In this document: one piece after another, positions 24,269 to 33,232 of the stretch
Layout: each line of letters begins with the position of its first letter
Position numbering within the stretch: position 1 is the first letter of the stretch
Assembly (NCBI GenBank): GCA_947452755.1
Contig: CANGDT010000013.1
Span: 1 to 43,544 of the forward strand
Length of the DNA: 43,544 nucleotides
Source: Actinomycetota bacterium
GTDB lineage: Bacteria; Actinomycetota; Actinomycetes; S36-B12; UBA5976
Direction: 5' to 3'
Program-made: the position numbers and the translations under genes
Notes under the pieces: generated by a model
Seen by the model: the letters and a program-made list of their open reading frames with translations, nothing else
What the model was told of the DNA's origin: nothing
Database searches by the model: none

Positions 24269-25046
24269 CGGGATAACCACGCAACGACGTTGCCGGCAAC
24301 CACACACCCGTGACATCAGCAAGCGCAGTCACTTGAAGTTTGCACGTGCCAATCTTGAGTGCATCAACCTGCCAGCCACCACTCACAGCCGTCACAGTGC
24401 ACACGTCAGGCAAAAGCGACTTCACGCGAATACGTGCATTCGCCTGGTCGCTGGTGATCATCTGCGTGGCAATACCCATGGTGCGCCCCTTCACAATATT
24501 TGATTGTGCTGGCCACGCGACTGTGATGTGCTGAATAGCGGCGCTGAAATAAAGCGGAACCGCACGCATCTGTGGAAGATCAGCGCGAACGGCATCGCTA
24601 ACTACGTACAGCACGCAGTGGTTCACCAGACAGTTCGTGGTTCCAAAAATTGTGTGGATGTATACGCGAACACCCTTATTAGCCAGTGCACTTGTTGGTC
24701 GCGCAGTCTTATCCATGCTCATCAGCGCGGAACTGCCCGGAGTCTGATCGCAGTTTGCCTGATAAGCGGCACTACCGTGAAGGGGCTTGGCGGCAACAAC
24801 AGCCGCGTTACACACACCCACCCAAACACCTTTAGTCGCAGGCAGGTTTCCGATCTTGAAGAGCAAGACATCATTGTGGTGCAAGTTCTGAACATCCGGC
24901 ATCACAAAGGACTTCATATCAATGGTGACTCGCTGAGTGATGGCAGACGCCTGTGCCGGGGCGATGCCAGCACCAACGAACGAAAGCCCTAGAGCAACTA
25001 CAGACGCGACTGCTGGAATACGAATTTTCACCTGAACACACCACAC
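24255..25046 (-). CDS. Secreted protein, paralogue of the hmu-flanking two-domain protein
   Basis: A protein of up to 263 residues with a signal peptide (ALGLSFVGAGIAPAQASA, cleavage after PAQA or ASA). Domain one has VWVGVCNAA, NCDQTPGSSA, HTIFGTTNCLVNHCVLYVVSD and MRAVPLYFSA. Domain two has LPDVCTVTAVSGGWQV and GTCKLQVTAL. The same order and Cys pairs are found in the protein at 20295-21026, so the two are diverged duplicates on both sides of hmuTUV. GTG 25046 opens the frame, but GTG 25031 gives a more usual signal peptide start (MKIRIP) and may be real. Its 3' end overlaps hmuV by 14 bases in antisense. Surface capture of the HmuT ligand is a reasonable guess only. Confidence 0.7.
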   Translation of the reverse strand: MWCVQVKIRIPAVASVVALGLSFVGAGIAPAQASAITQRVTIDMKSFVMPDVQNLHHNDVLLFKIGNLPATKGVWVGVCNAAVVAAKPLHGSAAYQANCDQTPGSSALMSMDKTARPTSALANKGVRVYIHTIFGTTNCLVNHCVLYVVSDAVRADLPQMRAVPLYFSAAIQHITVAWPAQSNIVKGRTMGIATQMITSDQANARIRVKSLLPDVCTVTAVSGGWQVDALKIGTCKLQVTALADVTGVWLPATSLRGYPVTAN

Positions 25047-25181
25047 CCTTCACAAACACTCTAAAACGCAAACTGTGTGCGACCAACCACATCCAATCGC
25101 TAGCCAGGAGTTTGTGTCAGTTGACGACTAGTTTCTTTGGCGCAGTGCGTTAGATTTAAGTATCCAAACTGAAGGTTCGCT

Positions 25182-26267
25182 ATGTCTGGCATCAAGAGGT
25201 TCTTTACTCCCCGCGTCATCGCGGGTGCCTCCGTGCGTCCAATGGACATTGTGCGGGCACCGTATTTTCGAATGGCTATCCTCACAACTCTGGCTGGATC
25301 GATTTCATACCTCATAGGTATGAATGCGCCACGAGTCAGCGGTGTGACTGCCGCTATTGCCGCGATGGTGTCAATGCGTCACACATTCCATGACTCCATT
25401 CAAGAGAGCTTCCGCCAGGTTGTTGGTGTTCTCATCGGTGGAAGTGTCGGTTATGCGGCAATCAAACTTGTCGGATTTAACGCGTATGTCATTGCCGCAG
25501 CAATCTTTGCGAGCTTTGTGGCGGCGCGATTGCTGCGACTCGGCGAAGAAGGCGCGATGGCCATTGCAGTAACGGTCATCCTTGTCGTCGGTCCAAATGT
25601 CAGCACGAGCACAATTGAACAGCGTTTCCTTGGTGTGATTCTTGGCGCAGCAATTGCCACCTTCTTCTCGTACTTTGTTCGACAAGGGTCACCGAAAGAT
25701 CGGGCCTTGCAGGCAGGTATTGCCGAGGCGCACGCGATGTCCGATTTGTTGAACGAAATTGCTGTTGCACTGACCGAACAAGACGGTGTTGTGCACGTTG
25801 CGCAGGCACAAAAATGGATGTCACGTGCAAAAGAAATCGCTGTCACACTCCGCGAAATCAAAGGACAGGCACTGTCGGCACTCGAAGGTTCATCATGGTC
25901 GCCAGTACTTGACCGCACCGAGGTTCAAGCAGTCGTTGACCAAATTGCGTTATCTGAAGCAACTGCGACAACAGTGATAAACATTTGTCGCGACCTGGTG
26001 ATGACCTCTGGCAGCACACAGCAAATGCCGGCGCTACTAGCAACAGCCTTAGCGGAAGTGTTAAGCGCAACAGCTGGAGTTATCGAAGAGCAAGCTGAGA
26101 TTGCCGAAGATCACCCTGCGGAACCTGCCGAAGAAGAACTCGACGACTGGAACAAGCGACGCGACCAAGCAATTGCGGAACTGCGTGACATTGATGAAAC
26201 ACAACCATTATTGCTTGGCGGATCCATCTTGCGTGACGCAGAAAAGATCACTGAAATTTTAAGCTAA
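25182..26267 (+). CDS. FUSC-family (aromatic acid exporter-like) membrane protein
   Basis: A 361-residue protein. The N-terminal half (about residues 25-170) has five or six membrane segments with the FUSC pattern APRVSGVTAAIAAMVSMRHTF, VGVLIGGSVGYAAI and ILGAAIATFFSYFV. The C-terminal half is soluble and helical, probably coiled coil, rich in Ala and Glu. The architecture resembles ArAE/FUSC proteins linked to aromatic-acid export, but shorter. The substrate is unknown. GAAGG lies before the ATG. The 135 bases upstream hold no other feature I can support. Confidence 0.75.
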   Translation: MSGIKRFFTPRVIAGASVRPMDIVRAPYFRMAILTTLAGSISYLIGMNAPRVSGVTAAIAAMVSMRHTFHDSIQESFRQVVGVLIGGSVGYAAIKLVGFNAYVIAAAIFASFVAARLLRLGEEGAMAIAVTVILVVGPNVSTSTIEQRFLGVILGAAIATFFSYFVRQGSPKDRALQAGIAEAHAMSDLLNEIAVALTEQDGVVHVAQAQKWMSRAKEIAVTLREIKGQALSALEGSSWSPVLDRTEVQAVVDQIALSEATATTVINICRDLVMTSGSTQQMPALLATALAEVLSATAGVIEEQAEIAEDHPAEPAEEELDDWNKRRDQAIAELRDIDETQPLLLGGSILRDAEKITEILS

Positions 26268-26482
26268 GCACCAAGATTGGTGTCTATCGCTGGACTTCGA
26301 AACAAATGGTGTAGCCAAATCGTTGCAGTTATGTAACGCGAGCAACTCACGAGCCTCGGTATCTTCATCAAATTGCCACGAATGCTCTCCAAACATGATT
26401 AAGCACACACAATCGCCAAAAACCATGTCATGCATTCGCGCTACTCTTAAAGCGTTGCCAATTTGACATAGGTGGAAAATCC

Positions 26483-27823
26483 ATGAAAAGAACATTTACG
26501 TTCATAGCCACAACAATGTTGATTTTCACCGCAATGTTGGCACCAACAAAAGCCATGGCTCAAGATGTGGCCTTTCCAGGTGATGTCTATTCCTTCTCTG
26601 AACTAGGTTTACCCTGCTCTGATTACCAAACCTACGGATACGACGGCAGTGTCAGAATTCTTGACAGCAGCAATACCGAAGTGGCCTCGTACCTTCTTGA
26701 GGTAAACGTAATAACGGATGACTACGGTGACTGTTCAGGAATTAATGTCGCTGCTGACTTCTCACTCCCAGACATTCCAGATTTCTACGTTTTCTCAATT
26801 TCTCTGCTTTATAACGGAACCGAGTTCTATTCCGGCTTGGGATCACAGAGCGTATCGGTGATTGATTTCCAGGTAGCAAATGTTGACACCAAGATTGCTT
26901 CGCTCACACCACTAATCCCAGATTTGAAACTCGATGTTGCACATGCACCAATCCTTAAAGTCCAATACAGGTTGCGAACCGAAGATGGATTTGCCGCTGA
27001 ATACTGCCCCGCATCAATAACCCTGCAATTTCGTAAAAGTGGCACCACTTCCTGGAAAGCTCTCAGTATCGTCAAGCGCACAACCGAATATTGCTCGAGC
27101 GATAGTTCAGTCGGCTACCAAACACTTTCTTTCCAATCAGCAGGCGCTGGTGCGATTCGAGCCGTTGTTGACGGCAAGGCGACCCCGGCCAAGGCAGTCA
27201 AAATTGTTAAAACAAAAAGCAAGTTTCGCTTCATCAAAATGTCCACCAACATCAAAAGCGTGAAGTGGGTAAGCGATCCCGTCAACATGTCCGCGAACCT
27301 AGAACAACAATTGGCGAACGGAAAATGGGTTACTCCATTTGCGCCTGCTGGAAAAATCAAAGTCCAAAAATACACGCAAGGCAGTTGGAAAGCCGCAGGA
27401 ACCTGCAAGCTGACCCACAGCGCAGTAACTCGCGTCACGTGCGGCCCCGTTGCAAACGTCAGCGGACTGCGCCTGCGCATGGTTTACGGCGCAATCAATG
27501 TGACTACAAAAACATCAACAGCCAAAAAACCAGTATTGAAGTCGCTCTACATTTATGACGATTGGCCATCGTGCTACTACCTATCAGGAATGAAAATCTA
27601 TGCTGGCGCACTCGGCAGTAACGGCAAGAACTGGACTGGGAAAGTCAAAATCGTTCTACAGTTCCGTGCAAGTCGCTACGACAAGTGGGAAAACATCGAT
27701 TACGACTACCAAACGAAATCCGAGTACGCCATCCTCTATCAACCCAACTGCTACGAAAGTGGCTGGTACCGACTCATGGTTCCCGGAACAAGCATCGTCT
27801 TAGAAAGCGGACTGTTCTCATAG
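26483..27823 (+). CDS. Large secreted protein of unknown function
   Basis: A 446-residue protein with a signal peptide (residues 1-26, ending TKAMA). I do not recognise a family. It is beta-rich and looks modular. Cysteines come in local pairs: GLPCSD with GDCSG, EYCPAS with EYCSSD, GTCKL with VTCGP and PSCYY with PNCYE, so four disulfides are likely. Repeated phrases such as LQFRKSGTTSWKAL and LQFRASRYDKWENI near residues 175 and 390 mark duplicated modules. GGTGG lies before the ATG and a strong hairpin terminator follows at once, so it is a single-gene unit. The 215 bases upstream hold no gene. Confidence 0.7.
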   Translation: MKRTFTFIATTMLIFTAMLAPTKAMAQDVAFPGDVYSFSELGLPCSDYQTYGYDGSVRILDSSNTEVASYLLEVNVITDDYGDCSGINVAADFSLPDIPDFYVFSISLLYNGTEFYSGLGSQSVSVIDFQVANVDTKIASLTPLIPDLKLDVAHAPILKVQYRLRTEDGFAAEYCPASITLQFRKSGTTSWKALSIVKRTTEYCSSDSSVGYQTLSFQSAGAGAIRAVVDGKATPAKAVKIVKTKSKFRFIKMSTNIKSVKWVSDPVNMSANLEQQLANGKWVTPFAPAGKIKVQKYTQGSWKAAGTCKLTHSAVTRVTCGPVANVSGLRLRMVYGAINVTTKTSTAKKPVLKSLYIYDDWPSCYYLSGMKIYAGALGSNGKNWTGKVKIVLQFRASRYDKWENIDYDYQTKSEYAILYQPNCYESGWYRLMVPGTSIVLESGLFS

Positions 27824-27825
27824 AT

Positions 27826-27861
27826 AAATAGAAAAGACCCCTTCGAGGGTCTTTTCTATTT
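27826..27861 (+). terminator. Strong bidirectional terminator hairpin
   Basis: AAATAGAAAAGACCC and GGGTCTTTTCTATTT form a perfect 15-bp stem with a CTTCGA loop directly after the stop of the secreted protein. The T-rich arm gives the U tract on either strand. Confidence 0.85.
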
Positions 27862-27992
27862 AGTAGCGGGGACAGGAACCGTCGCTCCTTTCCGATGCAA
27901 GCATCGAAGTGAGCTCCTCCCAAATCCCAGTGCGCTACTAAATGCGAAAGGGCCCCATAGGGGCCCAATGGCATTTAGTAGCGGGGACAGGA
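27858..27992. repeat. Repeat cluster built from the tRNA 3' end
   Basis: ATTTAGTAGCGGGGACAGGA occurs at 27858-27877 and again at 27973-27992, where its last 14 bases are the 3' end of the initiator tRNA. A reversed copy of the outer part, CGCTACTAAATGC, lies at 27933-27945. The first and the reversed copy bound an 86-base unit with 11-bp inverted ends. The reversed and third copies form a 13-bp inverted repeat around the tRNA terminator. Confidence 0.8.
27950..27966 (-). terminator. Terminator of the initiator tRNA
   Basis: GGGCCCC-ATA-GGGGCCC is a perfect 7-bp palindromic stem. Read on the minus strand it lies 12 bases after the tRNA and is followed by TTTC, so it probably ends the tRNA transcript. 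Confidence 0.65.
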
Positions 27993-28052
27993 TTTGAACC
28001 TATGACCTCTGGGTTATGAGCCCAGCGAGCTACCGAGCTGCTCCACCCCGCG
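27979..28052 (-). tRNA. Initiator tRNA-fMet (CAU)
   Basis: The minus strand begins CGCGGGGTGGAGCAGCTCGG and folds into a full cloverleaf. The anticodon CAT lies at 28016-28018. The anticodon stem has three consecutive G-C pairs (GGG/CCC), and base 1 does not pair with base 72. Both are marks of bacterial initiator tRNA. Here the end mismatch is C1 with U72, and the discriminator is A73. The 3' CCA is not encoded (CTA follows). Length is 74 without CCA. Confidence 0.95.
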
Positions 28053-28122
28053 TCGGTTCCCTAAGGATACGTCACAACCGCGACAACACAAAATTCGCGA
28101 TCCACAACGCACCCCTAAAGAA

Positions 28123-30996
28123 CTACTTAGAAGCGCTCGGACTCGGTGTCGCACTAGGTGAAGTCAACTGCTTACCGCTGATCTGCGCACCCAAAGACGT
28201 GACCTTCGCCAAGGCCGCAGCCAGACGCTTCTGCGCCGCACCATAACCCGCAAAATCACCCTTAGCCAAAGCTGCCTGACCGTCCGCATACGCAGCATTC
28301 GCATCCACGATAGCCGCTGCCAACTGTTCGGCCGGCGTACCAGTATTCGTACCAGTGCCGCCACCACCCGGATTCACATTGCCTGCTTCGCCCGAGAACA
28401 CATCCAAAAGCGCAGCCTTCAACGTGTCTTCGAAAGCAACCTTGGAACCAAATGACACCAAAACCTTACGAAGTAGCGGATAACCATCCGCTTGGCTCGC
28501 CTGCACATACACCGGTTCGAAATACAACAACCCGCCACCAACAGGCAACGACAACAAGTTACCGAGAACTACCGTCGAACCACCCTGACGCAACAGCGAC
28601 AACTTCGCTGACACATTCGGATCAGATTCAAAATTATTCTGCACCTGTGTTGGGCCAGGGATTGTCGTATTGCGTGGCAACTGCAGCACACGAATAGTTC
28701 CATAATCAGCACCCGCATCTGCATTCACCGACATGAACGAAGCCAACGTTTGACGCTTTGACGGAGCAAACGCCGTCGTCAAAGAAAACGTTGGAAGTTT
28801 CTGGTCAGGCATTTGCAAGTTCAAGTAGTACGGAGGTTGAGCCTGCTTCACATCTGGCTTCGTAGGATCGTTAGGCACAATCCAATAATCCTGACCTGAG
28901 TAAAAAGCTTGAGGGTCAGTCACGTGATACTTCGCATACACATCACGTTGCACTTTAAACATGTCTTCTGGGTAACGAACATGCTCGACAATTCCTGCCG
29001 GCATTGCCGACTTCGCTTCGACAACACCAGGGAACGCTTTGCTCCAGGTTTTCAAGATTGGATCTGTTTCATCCCATGCGTAAATGTGCACTGTGCCGTC
29101 GTATGCATCCACGGTGGCCTTCACAGAGTTACGAATGTAGGTGATGTCACCTGAATTCAACGACGAACTACTTTGCGAGTTCACTGAATCTGCGGTTGCA
29201 TCGCGCAAAGAAATGCGGTCAGCGTACGGGTATTCATTTGTTGTTGTGTAGCCATCAACAATCCATTGAACACGGCCATCGACAACAGCTGGATATGGAT
29301 CGCCATCAAGTGTCAACCATGGTGCAATTTTCGACACACGTGTCTTGGGGTCGCGACCGTAAAGAATTTTTGAACCTGGTGCAATTTGATTCGATAACAG
29401 GATGTTTGGCTCGCGGTAGTGGAAAGCGAACATCGCTCGTTGGAACAAGTTGTTCATCGACACACCACCGGCACCGTCGTAGGTGTTGTTGGTCTGCCCA
29501 TTAGCGCTCTTGTCATCTGGGTAATCAAGTTCGCGAGGTGTGCCACCCTTTGGGCTGCCCACAATCGAATAAGCCGGCGACTGTTCACCGAAATAAACCC
29601 GTGGTTGCTTGATATCTAAAGAGCCAACGGGTGGGATGTTGCTTTCGCTAAACGCTGGCGAACCATCAACATTTGCAGTGTTGTCAGGCGCTGCCACAAC
29701 ACCATAACCATGCGTAAATACCATGTGATCGTTGAACCAGTTGCGCTGCGAATCAGAAACACCAGCGAGATCCACTTCGCGAACAGCCAAGATGGTGCCG
29801 CGCTTAATCTTGTTGATTGAGTAACGATCAATGTCGAGCGAGTTTGCAAATGCGTAGAAACCACGAATCTGCTGCAAGTTAGCAAATGTCGGAGACATCA
29901 AACTTGGATCAAGCAGGCGCACGTTCGACAAAGTTCCTGAATCTTTCGCAAGTGACGCCAACGTTGGATCATCAATGGCCTGGTAGTCCTTTGTCTGAAC
30001 TTTCGTCAGACCATAGGCGGCACGCGTGCTGTCGATATTGCGCTGAATGTACGGGGTTTCGCGCTGAAGTTCGCTGGGCTTGACCTGGAACTGTTGAACA
30101 AACGTTGGGTACAAGCCACCGATGATGAAAGATGCACCAAGCATCGCGCCGAATGCGACGAATGGCAATGACCATCCAGCACGGAAAATTGACACAAAGA
30201 ACAGGACGGCGGTTGCTAACGCAATCAACGTCAAGATGCTCTTTGCTGGCACCAGCGCATGTACATCGGTGTATTTCAACCCGGTGATTAGGGAATCTGA
30301 TTTTGTGGCAAGCGAGTACTTGTCGATGGAGTACGCGGCAGCCTTGAGAAGTGCGAATAAACCAAAGAAAAACGCAACGTGCTTACGAGCTGATTCGCTG
30401 GCAGTGCGTGTACCGCCAGAACGCAACCCACCAAAAATGAAATGCACCGCAATGTTCATGATGAATGAGGCAATGACGACGGTGAAAAGAATGGCTAAAA
30501 CAAACTTTGTGAACGGCAACTGGAACACATAGAACGACACATCTTTACCGAACTGGGGATCCTTCGAACCGAATGGCGTCGAGTTCTTCCATAACAAATA
30601 TGTGCGCCACTGACTTGAGGCTGAAAAACCGATGAGGCCACCAATAACGAGTGGTGCGGCGAAAAAGAAAATCTTGCGGAACGATTCCATAGCGTCACGG
30701 AATTGCTGCAGTGCAAAATCTTCCGGTGTGCGCACAATGAAATCTGGTTTAGCGCGATGAGCAACTGTGGCTGCGCCCCACAACGACACGGCAGCAACTG
30801 CGGTGACGACGGTGAAAAGGAGCGCCTGCACCACAAGTTGCTTAGTGAACACATCAGAATGCGACACCGAACGGAACCACTGCCAGTCTGTCCAGAAACC
30901 GGTCAACAGCGACAGCACAAAGAACACTGCGATTACTGTTCCGATGAGGAAACTTAATGGGCTACGACGCTGACGGGCTTGCTGCGGGATACTCAC
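28123..30996 (-). CDS. UPF0182 family large membrane protein
   Basis: A 957-residue protein corresponding to mycobacterial Rv3193c. Seven membrane segments occupy about residues 15-320, including FLIGTVIAVFFVLSLLTGF, and FWTDWQWFRSV is typical. A large extracytoplasmic region follows, with NWFNDHMVFTHGYGVVAAP near residue 420, and YFGEQSPAYSIVGSPKG. The C-terminal end has a Gly/Thr-rich linker (GGGGTGTNTG) and a helical Ala-rich stretch. Function is unknown. GTG 30996 is preceded by TAGGCT (31003-31008, minus strand) ending six bases before it, so the mRNA is probably leaderless. It lies beside the PPA1309 gene, as in other actinobacteria. Confidence 0.93.
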   Translation of the reverse strand: MSIPQQARQRRSPLSFLIGTVIAVFFVLSLLTGFWTDWQWFRSVSHSDVFTKQLVVQALLFTVVTAVAAVSLWGAATVAHRAKPDFIVRTPEDFALQQFRDAMESFRKIFFFAAPLVIGGLIGFSASSQWRTYLLWKNSTPFGSKDPQFGKDVSFYVFQLPFTKFVLAILFTVVIASFIMNIAVHFIFGGLRSGGTRTASESARKHVAFFFGLFALLKAAAYSIDKYSLATKSDSLITGLKYTDVHALVPAKSILTLIALATAVLFFVSIFRAGWSLPFVAFGAMLGASFIIGGLYPTFVQQFQVKPSELQRETPYIQRNIDSTRAAYGLTKVQTKDYQAIDDPTLASLAKDSGTLSNVRLLDPSLMSPTFANLQQIRGFYAFANSLDIDRYSINKIKRGTILAVREVDLAGVSDSQRNWFNDHMVFTHGYGVVAAPDNTANVDGSPAFSESNIPPVGSLDIKQPRVYFGEQSPAYSIVGSPKGGTPRELDYPDDKSANGQTNNTYDGAGGVSMNNLFQRAMFAFHYREPNILLSNQIAPGSKILYGRDPKTRVSKIAPWLTLDGDPYPAVVDGRVQWIVDGYTTTNEYPYADRISLRDATADSVNSQSSSSLNSGDITYIRNSVKATVDAYDGTVHIYAWDETDPILKTWSKAFPGVVEAKSAMPAGIVEHVRYPEDMFKVQRDVYAKYHVTDPQAFYSGQDYWIVPNDPTKPDVKQAQPPYYLNLQMPDQKLPTFSLTTAFAPSKRQTLASFMSVNADAGADYGTIRVLQLPRNTTIPGPTQVQNNFESDPNVSAKLSLLRQGGSTVVLGNLLSLPVGGGLLYFEPVYVQASQADGYPLLRKVLVSFGSKVAFEDTLKAALLDVFSGEAGNVNPGGGGTGTNTGTPAEQLAAAIVDANAAYADGQAALAKGDFAGYGAAQKRLAAALAKVTSLGAQISGKQLTSPSATPSPSASK

Positions 30997-31080
30997 ATAA
31001 GAAGCCTACGACTTCCTACGCGAACGTGAACCAGTCCCTCGTTTTGCTGACTTTCGCTCCAATGCGCGAGACTAGGACTC

Positions 31081-31608
31081 ATGGAAATGCATGTGGGCCT
31101 GGAATCTTTAGTCCGTGAAGTTGAGGACTACGTAGCCGCTGGGGGTTGGGATCAGCCCACTCGCTTATTCGCGCTCGTGCCTACAGCCGCGCTTATCGAA
31201 GCTGACCCTACGGTTGCCGCAGATCTGAACCTGAATGCGGACATGCCGCTTACCTCCGTTGAGCAAGAACTGGAATTCGGCACGGACCTTGAGGAACTGC
31301 TTGGCACTATCGCGTGGCCAGAAGACGTCGCTGGGGCCATGGTTGTTCTCGAACGCATGATGTTGCCACCAAGTGCCACTGAGCAACTTCCCGGCGAAGA
31401 CGATCCAGACTTTGTCGAGCTCGCAGCAAACCATCCGGACCGTCGCGATGTTCGAATTGTCAGCGCAGTTTTACGCACTGGTCAAAATTTGAATGCACTT
31501 CGTTATCGTGACCACGACGAGCCAACCGAAGTGGCCGTTGCGCCCGATCTCGTCGGTCGTTTGAATGACTCGTTGTTGGCAACGTTCGCTACAGACGAAG
31601 ACGCCTAA
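31081..31608 (+). CDS. PPA1309 family protein
   Basis: A 175-residue acidic cytosolic protein. GWDQPTRLFALVPTAAL near residue 22 and SVEQELE, LGTIAWPEDVAGAMVVLERMMLP and RRDVRIVSAVLRTGQNLNALRYR mark the actinobacterial PPA1309 family. The function is unknown. Neighbours agree: UPF0182 on one side and, further on, the PDZ protease and DUF2342 genes. Its stop overlaps by four bases the stop of the convergent disulfide reductase. No clear binding site or -10 at the usual spacing is visible. Confidence 0.85.
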   Translation: MEMHVGLESLVREVEDYVAAGGWDQPTRLFALVPTAALIEADPTVAADLNLNADMPLTSVEQELEFGTDLEELLGTIAWPEDVAGAMVVLERMMLPPSATEQLPGEDDPDFVELAANHPDRRDVRIVSAVLRTGQNLNALRYRDHDEPTEVAVAPDLVGRLNDSLLATFATDEDA

Positions 31609-33230
31609 ATTTTTTCCGAGGCACTCCACGTCTTGTAACCACCGTCGAGATTAATCGCGTTCAACCCACGTTCACGCAGCAAAACGGTTGCAGTATGACC
31701 ACGCTGACCGACTTGGCAGTACACGACAATCGGGGTGTGTGGGAGCTCATCAAACCGATCTCGTAGTTCATCCAATGGAATATTTATCGAATCCGGAATT
31801 GCACCGGCCGCAAACTCGGCGACAGTTCGAACGTCCAGCATTGTATAACCATCGGCACGCAATCGATTCAAGTCGTACCACTGAGTATTTTCCGTAAATC
31901 CTGTCATCAAGTTTTCGGCAATGTAGCCCAACATGTTGACCGGATCCTTTGCTGATCCAAACGGCGGCGCGTAGGCCAATTCGAGGTCGGCTAACTCGGG
32001 TGCCGGCAAATCACAACGGATCGCAGTGGCAATGACATCAATGCGTTTATCGACACCTTCCCCGCCAACGGCCTGCGCACCAAAGATTTCACCTGACTTG
32101 GGATCAAACAACAGCTTCAAAGCCATCTGTTCTGATCCTGGGTAGTAACCGGCATGCGATCCGGGATGTGTGTGAATTGCCTGGAAACTACGGCCGCGAG
32201 CTGCAAGCCGTTTTTCGTTCCATCCCGTTGCAGCAACGGTCAAATCAAAGACCTTCACGATTGCTGTGCCAATTGTCTTTACTGGTCGAACGTTGCGCCG
32301 ATTGACATGGTCAGCGGCAACGCGACCTTGCCTATTTGCAATGTTGGCCAGTGGCACGAGTGTGGCTTCGCCATCAAACGCGTCAATTTTCTCGGCTACG
32401 TCACCGATCGCGTATATGTGCGGATCGGACGTTTGCCCAAAATCGTTCACCACAATGCCGCCGCGTTCGCCGATTTCCAAATCACAGACTTTCGCAAGAG
32501 TTACATCTGGCCGAACACCAATTGCCGCAATGACCAATTCGGCAGGAACTCGCGTACCGTCTGCGAGTTCGACATCGTCAGCATGTATGGCAGACACACC
32601 TGAACCTAGGAACAGTTGCACGCCATGTTTGCGCATTTCGTCATGCACGAGCGATGCAAGTTCCGCATCGACTGGAGCAAGCAGTTGCATCTGTGCTTCC
32701 ACGATGGACGTTGAGATTCCTTTGTGAATGAGATTCTCAGCAGACTCGACACCAATGAATCCGCCACCAATAACCACTGCACTCTTGGGCCGGGCGGCCA
32801 CGGCCGAAGCAATTCGGGTGACGTCCTCAACGGTGCGCAATGTGTGTGCACGTTCAATGCCGGGAATCGGCGGCACAATTGGTTGGGCACCAGGACTTAA
32901 AATTAATGTGTCGTACGGCAGTGCATATCCCTCACCGTCTGGCCCTACGACAGCAACTTCCTTCATCTTGCGATCTACGTCGACTACTTCAGAGCCCGTG
33001 CGCACATCTAATTCAAATCGCGCATCAAGTGATTCCGGAGTTTGCAATAACAATGAAGCCTGGTCGGCAATGACGCCACCTACGTAATATGGCAAACCAC
33101 AGTTTGCGTACGACACAAAGCCACTGCGTTCGATCACAATGATTGATGCTTCCGGATCAAGACGACGAAGGCGTGTGGCCGCCGACATTCCGCCCGCAAC
33201 TCCGCCGACAATTACGATTCGATTAGGCAC
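31605..33230 (-). CDS. CoA-disulfide reductase-like FAD enzyme with C-terminal rhodanese domain
   Basis: A 541-residue fusion protein (CoADR-Rhd type). Residues 1-440 are a pyridine-nucleotide disulfide oxidoreductase. FAD binding is GGVAGGMSAATRLRR, the single active-site Cys lies in SYANCGLPYYVGG near residue 44, the NAD(P)H loop is VIGGGFIGVE, and dimerisation has AYAPPFGSAKDPVN. Residues 455-541 are a rhodanese domain with the catalytic Cys in VVYCQVGQRGHTA. Such enzymes reduce CoA persulfides or polysulfides. It is the last gene of a three-gene operon; its GTG follows the repressor stop after two bases. Confidence 0.92.
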   Translation of the reverse strand: MPNRIVIVGGVAGGMSAATRLRRLDPEASIIVIERSGFVSYANCGLPYYVGGVIADQASLLLQTPESLDARFELDVRTGSEVVDVDRKMKEVAVVGPDGEGYALPYDTLILSPGAQPIVPPIPGIERAHTLRTVEDVTRIASAVAARPKSAVVIGGGFIGVESAENLIHKGISTSIVEAQMQLLAPVDAELASLVHDEMRKHGVQLFLGSGVSAIHADDVELADGTRVPAELVIAAIGVRPDVTLAKVCDLEIGERGGIVVNDFGQTSDPHIYAIGDVAEKIDAFDGEATLVPLANIANRQGRVAADHVNRRNVRPVKTIGTAIVKVFDLTVAATGWNEKRLAARGRSFQAIHTHPGSHAGYYPGSEQMALKLLFDPKSGEIFGAQAVGGEGVDKRIDVIATAIRCDLPAPELADLELAYAPPFGSAKDPVNMLGYIAENLMTGFTENTQWYDLNRLRADGYTMLDVRTVAEFAAGAIPDSINIPLDELRDRFDELPHTPIVVYCQVGQRGHTATVLLRERGLNAINLDGGYKTWSASEKI

Positions 33231-33232
33231 GA

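Noticed and set aside
27860-27930. 14-residue leader peptide on the minus strand with GGAGGAG nine bases before ATG
   Set aside because: No gene lies downstream on that strand before the terminator, so a leader role makes no sense.
27858-27943. 86-base unit with inverted ends as a miniature transposon
   Set aside because: There is only one copy in the window and no target-site duplication could be shown, so it is reported only as a repeat.
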